A program made the translations under genes and the position numbers. From the NCBI RefSeq assembly GCF_020905345.1, contig NZ_JAJJMO010000001.1:1054001-1118000 (forward strand): a stretch of DNA of 64,000 nucleotides, given 5' to 3'. Position 1 is the first letter of the stretch, and each line of letters starts with the position of its first letter. The notes under the pieces were generated by a model that saw nothing but the letters and a program-made list of their open reading frames with translations, was not told the origin of the DNA and ran no database searches. Below are positions 9,418 through 17,998 of this stretch, one piece after another. This DNA comes from Flavobacterium pisciphilum (GTDB taxonomy: Bacteria > Bacteroidota > Bacteroidia > Flavobacteriales > Flavobacteriaceae).

Positions 9418-10667
9418 CCAAACGAAAACTCTTATTAGTAGAAAGAATCATGTATATTGATGCCACCACACCTTTAAACTGTGTGTTTACGGCAAAAATT
9501 AAAGGTGAAATTCGAAAAGAACACATCCAAATTGCTTTAGCAAAAATCCAAAATAAGCATCCGCTGCTTCGTTCAGAAATTGATTTACAGGATAAGCAAC
9601 ATCCTGCTTATGTCATCAAGGAAAATATGAAACCTATTCCGCTTCGCATCGTAGAACGTCAAACAGATACAGATTGGTTGGTGGAATCCGAACAGGAATG
9701 GTATTGGCACTTTAATGATGAAGGCTCCCCTTTGGCTCAATTGGTATGGATCAAAGGACAAGAGGTGTCTGAATTATTATGGGTATTGCCACATTGTATC
9801 TGTGATGGAACCAGTATTGAAACTTTGATGCGGGAATTACTTGCTTTAATAGATAATCCGACCCTTGATCTCGAACCTTATCAACTATTCCAATCAGTAA
9901 ACAATTTCTTATCTCCACAGTTTGATATTCAAAAAAACACACGCAAAGCAAAGCTTTATTTACTTTTGGCCAAATTTTTCTTTTTGCTTCAACGAGAAAA
10001 TAAAAAAAGAAATCTCGGAAAAAATTATGCCATTCATTGGAAATTAGATTCAACAAATTCAGCTGTTTTAAAACAGAAATGTAAAGACAGTGGTATTTCC
10101 ATACATTCCATTCTTTGTACAGCGTTTATGCAAGCTTTTCAAGATGTACAAGGTAAATCAGCGAAAAAAAAAGTAATTAGTCCAATTAACATCCGTCATT
10201 TTATTCCTGAAATCAAAAAGGATCACATGTTTGCCTTTGCTCCAACAGTAGAACTATCATTAAAAAAGAAAACTCCTCAGATACTAGACCAAGCGAAACA
10301 TATCAAAAAGGATCTTACTCAAAAAATAGAAAAGATGGACGCACGAGAACTGCTATGGATGGGTGAACAGATGCACTCTCTGGTCAATCGTATGATTTCA
10401 CTGTTAAAATCAAGCCGAGGAGGGCACGATTTGACTCTTTCAAATATGGGTAGTCTTCAGATCCCGAATGATTACAAAAATTTTATTCTGGAAGATATCT
10501 TTAGCCCAACAGTAGCATTTCCTTGGTTAAATTCAAACACTTTAGTTACGACTACATATCGTAATCAAATGGACTTTACGTTGATGTCCAATCAAGATTT
10601 CTTACCTAAAGAAGAAGCCTTGAAAATTAAAGACAAGGCTATAGCATTACTGACTTTATCCTTATAA
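9414..10667 (+). CDS. Condensation-domain-like acyltransferase, second copy
   Basis: A 417-residue paralogue of the preceding protein: both open with KRKLL..ER and share length, the region around the active site and the C-terminal pattern (dfl/yLP.eA..i.d). Its motif is PHCICDG: the first His of HHxxxDG is Pro126, but the catalytic His127 and Asp131 are kept, so it is probably active. Coding overlaps the first copy by four bases. Two diverged acyltransferases beside a two-unit glycosyltransferase suggest two separate acylations of one product. The codons are AT-richer than in the PKS gene. The family call rests on the motif and paralogy; the acyl donor and acceptor are unknown. Confidence 0.83.
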   Translation: MTKRKLLLVERIMYIDATTPLNCVFTAKIKGEIRKEHIQIALAKIQNKHPLLRSEIDLQDKQHPAYVIKENMKPIPLRIVERQTDTDWLVESEQEWYWHFNDEGSPLAQLVWIKGQEVSELLWVLPHCICDGTSIETLMRELLALIDNPTLDLEPYQLFQSVNNFLSPQFDIQKNTRKAKLYLLLAKFFFLLQRENKKRNLGKNYAIHWKLDSTNSAVLKQKCKDSGISIHSILCTAFMQAFQDVQGKSAKKKVISPINIRHFIPEIKKDHMFAFAPTVELSLKKKTPQILDQAKHIKKDLTQKIEKMDARELLWMGEQMHSLVNRMISLLKSSRGGHDLTLSNMGSLQIPNDYKNFILEDIFSPTVAFPWLNSNTLVTTTYRNQMDFTLMSNQDFLPKEEALKIKDKAIALLTLSL

Positions 10668-10674
10668 ATTACTT

Positions 10675-11178
10675 ATGATAACAACAGCTCAGTCAAAAAA
10701 AACATCCCTCAAACGCTTTCTAAGAAAGCGTGCAATTTATTATATCTTTCCCAACGTATTTTTCAATTTTATTATTGCTTATGCCAGTTTCCAAGAATTG
10801 GGGTATACTCATTTTTTTACTGGTCCCCAAAGCTTAGCACGTTTAACATTGCCAATGGCTATATTTTTGCCAGTAATCCTGACAATGGATATCATTAAGC
10901 GGGTTATTGTTGCCGCCGAACAAGAATTAATCGAAGTGGCAATAGATAATAACCTGAATAAAAACAGATTTATAGCAAAATTATGTGTGGCACACGGCAT
11001 CATAACCGGTTTACTAGTACTATCTGTATTACTAATTGCACAGCAAAGCCTAACTGTTAACCATAAACTGGATCCTACCCTTATGGCTATTCTAGATGCT
11101 GTTCTTGCAGGTCTACTTTCGATATTGTTTACTTATCTTCCAATATATAGGCTAAAAAAACATTTGTACAAAACCTAG
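10675..11178 (+). CDS. Small multi-spanning membrane protein of unknown function
   Basis: A 167-residue protein that I do not recognise. It has a basic N terminus (KKTSLKRFLRKR) and about four hydrophobic segments: near 22-40, 55-72, 103-125 and 138-156. A soluble stretch between segments two and three (KRVIVAAEQELIEVAIDNNLNKNR) separates two hairpins. It begins seven bases after the second acyltransferase and is the last gene of the cluster on this strand. By position it could help export, flip or anchor the cluster product, but nothing in the sequence proves it. No transporter motif is visible. Confidence 0.65.
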   Translation: MITTAQSKKTSLKRFLRKRAIYYIFPNVFFNFIIAYASFQELGYTHFFTGPQSLARLTLPMAIFLPVILTMDIIKRVIVAAEQELIEVAIDNNLNKNRFIAKLCVAHGIITGLLVLSVLLIAQQSLTVNHKLDPTLMAILDAVLAGLLSILFTYLPIYRLKKHLYKT

Positions 11179-11672
11179 AGTATTCCTGAAGATGGTGTAA
11201 TTCCTCAAAAGGAAAAAAATAAGCAAGAATATTTGCTGGATATATGTCTTAGTGTACAAGACAATTTAAATCAATTCTCTATTATTTTGAGATAGAATAC
11301 AAGTAAAAAACAAGGCAACCTAAGCAATTACACAAATAGTTCTTGTAATAGTTGCGTAAGAATAATAATTAATTCTATGTCTATTTTGCTGATATAGTGT
11401 TTAATTTCATTGTTATCTAACCAGTCTTCAACAAATGCTACTGCCAGCGATGAAATTAATATTACAGGCATAAACTAGAGATGACTATCGCATTTCATCT
11501 TACATAGAAACTCTCTTTCGTTTAGAACGGTATATTAAAATATAAAATAATTAGGTCTTTTTATGTTTTACCATTTTCCTGAGTGCACCTATAGGGTCTC
11601 TTTTTTGATAGGTTTGGGAAGGTCTATAATCATAGGACATAAAATATAGGTTCAGGATGTGACTGCTTTATA
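11179..11672. other. Intergenic stretch between convergent genes, 494 bases
   Basis: This lies between the end of the biosynthetic cluster and the stop of the collagen-like gene on the other strand. I see no open frame with protein-like content, no RNA gene and no convincing terminator hairpin. At about 11587 the bases ACCTATAGGG resemble the ACCTA/TAGGT palindromes found at 13045-13281. It marks the right boundary of the higher-G+C cluster. Confidence 0.5.
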
Positions 11673-12878
11673 TTAAATAGCAAAATTTTCAGATTCAACA
11701 ATCCCTCTTATAATTTGGGTTATTTCTCCATCTTCTACTTGTAAATATTGTTGATTCTCTTCAACCATGATCTTACCTCTTTTACCCAACTTTCCAGAAT
11801 GCCCTAAACTTCCTGGATTACCAGGCCTTCCTTCTGATCCCTCTTTTCCTGCACTTCCGCCACCGGCAGGGTTAAAAATAAGATCTCCGTTTCCTCCCTT
11901 TCCACGTTTACCGCCCTGTCCGCCAATTCCACCAATTCCACCAATTCCGCCGACTCCTCCGTTGCCAGGAGAGCCTCCCAAATTATTGATAACGTAAAGA
12001 GTTGGTGCTATTTCTTTACGAAGTGAATAAATTTTAACAAAGCCACCATCACCGCCATCACCGCCATCGCCTCCTTCACCACCGTCACCACCGTCACCAC
12101 CGCTCCCGCCATTTCCTCCATCTCCACCGGATTTAGGTCCTTTTCCGCAAGCAGTATTTTTTTTCCCGCCATTTCCTCCTTTTCCTCCATCACCACCTTT
12201 TTGTCCAAGCCCACCGGTTTGACCAATTCCCCCGTTACCTCCATTCCCGCCTATTGCATTAATGTATATTTCAGCATCCTGATGGAAAGATTTACATACA
12301 AAAATAACTGAGCCAGCTGGTAATCCATTATCGCCTTTATAACCAATGTTTCCCTTCAAACCCTTTTGTCCACTTGAACCAAGACCTCCATCATCTCCGC
12401 TTTCTGCACTTTTGAAACCAAATGTACCACATGAAGCATCACGACCAGAACTACCATTCTTCCCATTACTTGCTGGTGTATTATAGTTTTGCGCTTCGTT
12501 TAAATAAACTTGGGCATCAATGCCTCTACTGCCTTTATTATTTTCGATAGATAATACGCCAGCACCGTAGTTTGCAAATATATTTAAGTCAGATTCTGAA
12601 TAAATTTTAACATCTTTATTTGAAATGATAGAATCGCAATTGATTACAATTGCAAACATACTTCCTTTGGGATTTATAAATTTAATATTGTTTTTAATGA
12701 TAAGTACTTTAACTCTTAATGTAGTAATAGTTCTGGTTTCCTCACCATTTTCACCTAATATTAAAAGGTCTGTATCATATTTTTTTCCCAAAATAGATGC
12801 TATTAAATCATCTTTTGCAGTTTGTGCATGCACAGCAGAAAACAACATAACTAAAACAATTATTATTAAATTTCTCAT
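11673..12878 (-). CDS. Secreted collagen-like glycine-rich repeat protein
   Basis: A 401-residue protein with a signal peptide (MRNLIIIVLVMLFSAVHAQ, cleavage after HA-Q region). Residues about 20-130 form a non-repetitive domain. About residues 135-385 are Gly-rich, with long runs of Gly-X-Y triplets such as GLKGNIGYKGDNGLP, GQKGGDGGKGGNGG and GGIGGIGGIGGQGGKRGKG, broken once by a 45-residue non-repeat insert (SVIFVCKSF...) and once by another (FVKIYSLRKEIAPTLYVINN). The last 20 residues are again non-repetitive. No sorting domain or transmembrane anchor is visible. Collagen-like triplets in bacteria form triple helices or extracellular fibres; that this one does so is inference. Many GGX triplets lack proline, so a polyglycine-type fold is an alternative. 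It stands alone between two non-related operons. Confidence 0.8.
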   Translation of the reverse strand: MRNLIIIVLVMLFSAVHAQTAKDDLIASILGKKYDTDLLILGENGEETRTITTLRVKVLIIKNNIKFINPKGSMFAIVINCDSIISNKDVKIYSESDLNIFANYGAGVLSIENNKGSRGIDAQVYLNEAQNYNTPASNGKNGSSGRDASCGTFGFKSAESGDDGGLGSSGQKGLKGNIGYKGDNGLPAGSVIFVCKSFHQDAEIYINAIGGNGGNGGIGQTGGLGQKGGDGGKGGNGGKKNTACGKGPKSGGDGGNGGSGGDGGDGGEGGDGGDGGDGGFVKIYSLRKEIAPTLYVINNLGGSPGNGGVGGIGGIGGIGGQGGKRGKGGNGDLIFNPAGGGSAGKEGSEGRPGNPGSLGHSGKLGKRGKIMVEENQQYLQVEDGEITQIIRGIVESENFAI

Positions 12879-13044
12879 TTTTCACGGTTAATTTAGAAGT
12901 TGAAACTAATTATTATCAAAAAATATTGGCTAAAACATACTACAAGAATAAGAAAAATAAAAAAACGAAACAACAAGTACAAATACCTGTTTTTAAACAC
13001 ATTACATCAATATAAATGATGCAAAATGATGGACTATTTACGCA

Positions 13045-13281
13045 ACCTATCTAGTTTAGGTATGACTATGAATTTTCTAAATTTTATAAGCTTACCTATA
13101 GGTACGCCTAATTTAGGGCGTTTATACGTTAAGTTTGATCCATCTGAAAGAAAGATTCTGGATCATACTATCTTAAAAAATAATACAAAAAAATGATTAT
13201 TTTAAGTTTTGTGGCAGAATCGTGACACAGACTATTAAAAAATCAACATTCCAGTAAAATCAAGACCTACCTAGTTTAGGT
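13045..13281. repeat. Cluster of ACCTA...TAGGT palindromes in a 532-base intergenic region
   Basis: Between the collagen-like gene (start 12878) and the RND operon end (13411) there is no coding frame, but there are several related inverted repeats. ACCTATCTAGTTTAGGT is at 13045-13061 and ACCTACCTAGTTTAGGT at 13265-13281 (16 of 17 bases the same). The perfect 12-base palindrome TACCTATAGGTA is at 13093-13104, directly followed by an imperfect one, CGCCTAATTTAGGGCG, at 13105-13120. The spacing and shared half-site ACCTA look like operator sites for a dimeric regulator, or a small repeat family. Confidence 0.55.
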
Positions 13282-13360
13282 TCGAATAATTATATACCTC
13301 ACAAAATAATCCAAAGTATGAAATACATCATTTTTATACTTAAAAAAACAAAACAAAAAA

Positions 13361-13393
13361 CCCAGCCTCAGTTTAAATCGTTCTGAAGCTGGG
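13361..13393 (-). terminator. Terminator of the RND efflux operon
   Basis: Inverted repeat CCCAGCCTCAG / CTGAAGCTGGG with an 11-base loop. On the minus strand it is followed by a T-rich run (13341-13360). It lies 18 bases past the stop of the outer-membrane factor gene. Confidence 0.85.
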
Positions 13394-13410
13394 TATTTTA
13401 ATTCTCAAAT

Positions 13411-14820
13411 CTATTGTACCCCGCCTCCTAAGGCACGGTATAAATTTATTGCTGCATCTAATTTTTCTAATTTTATTGCAACAACATCTAAGTCATTTTG
13501 CAAGGCACTATTTTGTGCAGTAATTACATCTAGGTAATTTGCCATACCGCTTTTGTACAAAAGCGATGCATCTGAAGTTGCTTTCTCTAAAGACTCTCCT
13601 TTTTGAGTAGCAAGCTTCATACGTTCCTCAGCATATTTTACTTTAGACATTGCATCTGAAACTTCACCAACGGCAGTAATAAAAGACTGTTTAAAATTAA
13701 CAACTGCTTTCTCCTGTTCGATAACTGCAATTTCGTAAGCCGTTTTTAAAGCCTTTTGTCTAAAAATAGGCTGCGTTAAATTAGCCATAACTGTTTTAGT
13801 AACTGAACCTGGGAAATTAAACCATTTATCAAATTCAAATGAATTTATCCCAATTGACGGACTCAAACTCAAACTTGGATACATGGTTACTTTGGCAAGT
13901 CCAGTTTTTGCATTGGCAGACATTACAGCATATTCACTAGCTTTTACATCTGGTCTTCGGCTTAATAGCGATGCTGGAATTGTTGAAGGGATTACAACAC
14001 TAAATTCTGCTGCTTGAAGGCTTTCCGCACGTGTTACACTATTTGGATATTCACCACATAAAATTTGTATTGCATTTTCCTGAACTGCTATATTTCCTTT
14101 TGCTAAAGGCACTAATAACTCAGCAGTTTTTTTCTGTGCTTCAGTTTGATTTAATGCTAAAGAACTTATTGCTCCAGAATTATACTGTAATCGCATCATA
14201 ACCAATGTATTTTCGCTTAACTCAATGTTTTTCTGTGCAATTTTAAACTGTTCATCTAAAGCTAAAAGATTATAATACCCTTGTGCCACTTGAACAATAA
14301 TTCTTGTTTTTAAAGCCGAAAGATTTTCTTTTTGAGCAAAATAACCCGCTTTTGCATCTCGCTTTTGCATAGCAGCCTTTCCCCAGATATCAATCTCCCA
14401 AGCTAATTTAAGATTCGCACTATAATCATCCATATAATCTTTACTGGTAAATTGCGAACTTAATGAACCATTTAATGAGTTTTTAGATTGATACGAACGG
14501 TTTGCACCTGCATCAAAATCTAATGTTGGCAATAAAGTTAATTTTGCCTGCTTGTAAGTAAGATCAAGCTGCTCCATAGTCTTCATAGCGATAAGCACCT
14601 CGTTATTTTTAACGAGGGCTTTTTCAATCAAATTAACCAATAAAGGATCTTTATAATAACTTTTCCAAGGCAGGAGTGTTGTATCTCCCGTTGCGACCAT
14701 TTCTTCACGGAATTTTTCTGGTGCATTCAATTCTTCGCGAGAATATTTTTTCCCAACTACACAGGAAGCAAGCAAAACACTTACACACGCAGAAATTCCT
14801 ATCTTATATATTGTTTTCAT
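13411..14820 (-). CDS. RND efflux outer-membrane factor lipoprotein (TolC/OprM/NodT family)
   Basis: A 469-residue outer-membrane channel. The N terminus MKTIYKIG...VLLASC is a lipoprotein signal with lipobox Cys20. The body is the repeated OEP domain pair with long coiled helices and the family pattern SLLSRRPDVKASEY and VANLTQPIFRQ-like segment (VMANLTQPIFRQKAL). It forms the outer-membrane exit duct of a tripartite pump. It is the third gene of the operon: its ATG shares one base with the stop of the pump gene (TAATG on the minus strand), so translation is coupled. A terminator follows. Substrate unknown. Confidence 0.92.
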   Translation of the reverse strand: MKTIYKIGISACVSVLLASCVVGKKYSREELNAPEKFREEMVATGDTTLLPWKSYYKDPLLVNLIEKALVKNNEVLIAMKTMEQLDLTYKQAKLTLLPTLDFDAGANRSYQSKNSLNGSLSSQFTSKDYMDDYSANLKLAWEIDIWGKAAMQKRDAKAGYFAQKENLSALKTRIIVQVAQGYYNLLALDEQFKIAQKNIELSENTLVMMRLQYNSGAISSLALNQTEAQKKTAELLVPLAKGNIAVQENAIQILCGEYPNSVTRAESLQAAEFSVVIPSTIPASLLSRRPDVKASEYAVMSANAKTGLAKVTMYPSLSLSPSIGINSFEFDKWFNFPGSVTKTVMANLTQPIFRQKALKTAYEIAVIEQEKAVVNFKQSFITAVGEVSDAMSKVKYAEERMKLATQKGESLEKATSDASLLYKSGMANYLDVITAQNSALQNDLDVVAIKLEKLDAAINLYRALGGGVQ

Positions 14821-17800
14821 TATTCTTGTTTTATAGTTTGCATTACATTCTTTTTACTAGATACTTTTTCTTGTAAATATTGAAATAGTATAAAAAGTAA
14901 TGGAATTACAAAAACTCCTAATATAACACCGCTAAGCATTCCCATCGCTGCACTGACACTTATCGATTTATTTCCTACCGCTGTTCCGCCAGAAGCAAAC
15001 ATTAGAGGTAACATACCTGCAATAAAAGCTAGAGAAGTCATGATAATTGGTCTTAATCTGGACTTAGCTCCTTCAATAGCCGCTTCAACAATAGACAAAC
15101 CTGCCAATCGTCTTTGAAGTGCAAACTCCACAATAAGAATTGCATTTTTTGCCAAAAGTCCGACCAACATAATCAAACCAACCTGTACATAAATATTATT
15201 GTCTAATCCTACAGCTTTGATGCCTAGAAAAGCTCCTAAAATACCTGTTGGAATAGAAAGCAAAACAGCAAGAGGCAATAAGTAACTTTCATATTGAGCA
15301 GCAAGCAAGAAGAAAACAAACAGAAGACATAAACCAAAAATTGCAATAGTCTGGCTTCCTCCCATTTTTTCTTCCAAACTTAATCCTGTCCATTCGTAAC
15401 TATAATCAGAAGGAAGCTGATCCAATACAGTTTCCAGATTACCCATAATCTCTCCATTACTAAATCCTGGTAAAGCAACTGCGGTAATATTAACTGAATT
15501 ATATAAATTATATCTGTCTACCGTTTCTGGTCCATACACTTTTTGCAGTTTCACAAGTGATTTTGCAGGAACCATTTCCATTTTGGCATTACGAACAAAT
15601 ATTTCGTTGAAAGCATCTTCGTCTGTTCTAAAAATACCGTCAGCTTTTACATTCACTCTATAAAATTTACCAAATCTTGTAAAATCTGAAGACTGATCTC
15701 CAGCAAAATAAATCTGGATATTGTTTAAAAGATCACGCATATCAATTCCCATCTGGCTGGCTTTTTCCTCATCCACCTCTAATTCTAGTTGCGGATAATC
15801 GGCTCTAAAAGTAGTATACGCATATTGTACACCCGGCTGTTTCATAATCTGCCCAATTACTTTATCAGTCATAGCCTTTAGAACAGCTGGATTACGTGCC
15901 ATTCTATCCTGCAGCACAATTTCTGCTCCACTAGTTACACCAAAACCTTCTACTGGTGGCATTCTTAAAACCATAACTGACCCTTCTTTAATCTTTGATA
16001 ATCTAGCAGAAATGTCATTCATTATGCTTTCAATATCCTTAATATCCCCTCTTTCCTTTACCGGTTTTAGTTTTACAAACCCTAAACCATATGCAGGACT
16101 GGAACTGTTACTTAAAATATTAAATCCTGTAATACTGGTATTAACATCAATTCCTTCTACCGTAGAAAGCTCTTTTTCTATTTTTTTAACTACTTCTGTA
16201 GTACGATCTAATGCTGTACCCGGAGGCATAGACAAACTGTAAACAATAAAACCATCATCTTCCAAAGGCACAAAACTTTTTGGGGTTGACATCATCAGCA
16301 TAATTGCAATAGCAGTTATACCAACAACTAATCCTGCAGAAAGCCATTTTCTATTGATAAGAAAACGAACTGATTTAATATATTTACCCGTTATATTATT
16401 AAACCCTCTATTAAATCCAACAAAAAAGCGCTCCTTAAATCCTGTTTTATGATGCCCCTCTTCTCCACTGTGACTGTTCTTTAACAATAATGCACACAAG
16501 GCTGGAGTAAGCGTAAGTGCATTTACAGCCGATATAATAATAGCAATTGCTAATGTATAGGCAAATTGCTTATAGAAAATCCCTGATGATCCTGTCATAA
16601 AACCAATCGGAATAAATACTGCCGACATTACTAGTGTAATTGAGATTACAGCTCCTGTAATTTCTGACATGGCACTGTGTGTAGCTTCTTTTGCTGTAAG
16701 ATCTCCATCTTCTTCCATTTTACTGTGTACAGCCTCGACGACGACAATAGCATCATCTACTACAATACCAATGGCCAGAACTAACGCAAATAGTGTTAGA
16801 ATATTAATCGTAAAACCAAGTACCAACAGAAAGAAAAAAGTACCTATAATCGCTACTGGAACTGCAATCGCTGGAATAATGGTAGAACGAATGTCTTGAA
16901 GAAAAATAAATACTACAATAAATACCAAAATAAAGGCTTCTATTAAAGTAGATTTTACCTGTCCTGTCGCTTCATCAAGACGTTCTTTGGTACTCATTAC
17001 ATTAACCGATTTAATACCTGGCGGAAAAGATTTAGACAACCTTTCTATTTCACTGTTAACCCCAATTTCAATCTCATTGGCATTTGAACCTGATGTTTGC
17101 AGAATTGCCATTGTAACAGCATTCTTTCCATTCGATTTATTATCACCATTGTACGAAATCGAGCCAAACTCTACTCTCGCTACATCTTTAAGCCTTAAAA
17201 GGCTAGTTCCATTATTTTTAACTATAATATTCTCATACTGTTCTGGCTTATTCTTTTTTCCTTTATATCGGATAACATATTCTAAAGCCGCATGAGATTC
17301 TTCTCCCAGTTTTCCTGGAGCCGATTCTAAACTTTGATTGGCAATTGCTAGTGTAACATCTGAAGGAACTAATCCTGCATTTGCCATTTTACGTGGATCA
17401 AGCCATACTCGCATTGAGTAATCTTTCGCACCAAAAATCTGAACTTGTCCCACTCCAGGAACACGTTTGATTTGAGGAACCAAGTTGATATTGGCATAAT
17501 TCTGCAGAAATAGCTCGTCGTATTTTTCATTATCTTCTGTATAAATATTAAAAATAACAATCATACTATTTTGCTGCTTAGAAGTTGTCAAGCCCATTCT
17601 AATAACTTCCTGAGGTAGTTTTGGAGTGGCTTGCTGAACTCTATTCTGCACATTTACCGCGGCTTGATCTGGATCAACACCTTGCTTGAAAATTACACTG
17701 ATAGAAAAAGATCCATCATTACTTGCAGTAGATTTTATATACTGCATGTTCTCTACTCCATTAATTTGTTCTTCTAATGGCGTTACTACGGAACGAATTA

Positions 17801-17969
17801 TAGTTTCACTGTTTCCTCCTGGGTAAGAACCGCTTACCATTACAGTTGGCGGCGAAATATCTGGAAAACGTGTCACAGATAATCTAGTAAGACCTATGAT
17901 ACCTAATATCACCAATACAATGGAGATAACTGTAGCCAATACAGGCCTGTCTATTATTTTTTTTAACAT
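14820..17969 (-). CDS. RND multidrug efflux pump, inner-membrane subunit (AcrB/MexB type, HAE1)
   Basis: A 1049-residue RND transporter of full AcrB-like length. It opens MLKKIIDRPVLATVISIVLVILG, the usual first transmembrane helix, and has twelve predicted helices with two large periplasmic loops. The proton-relay helix 4 reads LALVLAIGIVVDDAIVVVEA with the paired Asp residues present, and the late helix segment LLAKNAILIVEFA is typical. It exports hydrophobic or amphiphilic compounds using proton influx, together with the adaptor encoded upstream and the channel encoded downstream. The drug profile cannot be predicted. Its location next to a biosynthetic cluster is suggestive, but the strands and base composition differ. 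Confidence 0.95.
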   Translation of the reverse strand: MLKKIIDRPVLATVISIVLVILGIIGLTRLSVTRFPDISPPTVMVSGSYPGGNSETIIRSVVTPLEEQINGVENMQYIKSTASNDGSFSISVIFKQGVDPDQAAVNVQNRVQQATPKLPQEVIRMGLTTSKQQNSMIVIFNIYTEDNEKYDELFLQNYANINLVPQIKRVPGVGQVQIFGAKDYSMRVWLDPRKMANAGLVPSDVTLAIANQSLESAPGKLGEESHAALEYVIRYKGKKNKPEQYENIIVKNNGTSLLRLKDVARVEFGSISYNGDNKSNGKNAVTMAILQTSGSNANEIEIGVNSEIERLSKSFPPGIKSVNVMSTKERLDEATGQVKSTLIEAFILVFIVVFIFLQDIRSTIIPAIAVPVAIIGTFFFLLVLGFTINILTLFALVLAIGIVVDDAIVVVEAVHSKMEEDGDLTAKEATHSAMSEITGAVISITLVMSAVFIPIGFMTGSSGIFYKQFAYTLAIAIIISAVNALTLTPALCALLLKNSHSGEEGHHKTGFKERFFVGFNRGFNNITGKYIKSVRFLINRKWLSAGLVVGITAIAIMLMMSTPKSFVPLEDDGFIVYSLSMPPGTALDRTTEVVKKIEKELSTVEGIDVNTSITGFNILSNSSSPAYGLGFVKLKPVKERGDIKDIESIMNDISARLSKIKEGSVMVLRMPPVEGFGVTSGAEIVLQDRMARNPAVLKAMTDKVIGQIMKQPGVQYAYTTFRADYPQLELEVDEEKASQMGIDMRDLLNNIQIYFAGDQSSDFTRFGKFYRVNVKADGIFRTDEDAFNEIFVRNAKMEMVPAKSLVKLQKVYGPETVDRYNLYNSVNITAVALPGFSNGEIMGNLETVLDQLPSDYSYEWTGLSLEEKMGGSQTIAIFGLCLLFVFFLLAAQYESYLLPLAVLLSIPTGILGAFLGIKAVGLDNNIYVQVGLIMLVGLLAKNAILIVEFALQRRLAGLSIVEAAIEGAKSRLRPIIMTSLAFIAGMLPLMFASGGTAVGNKSISVSAAMGMLSGVILGVFVIPLLFILFQYLQEKVSSKKNVMQTIKQE

Positions 17970-17998
17970 GGAAATGTTATTTATATTGAAACAAAAAT

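Noticed and set aside
1..11178. Flexirubin or aryl-polyene cluster
   Set aside because: Those use discrete KS, KR, DH and ACP proteins plus ammonia-lyase or similar genes; this cluster has multidomain type I proteins and glycosyltransferases.
11767..12244. Proline-rich and Val/Lys-rich frames overlapping the collagen-like gene
   Set aside because: Low-complexity shadows of the Gly-X-Y coding repeat in other frames.
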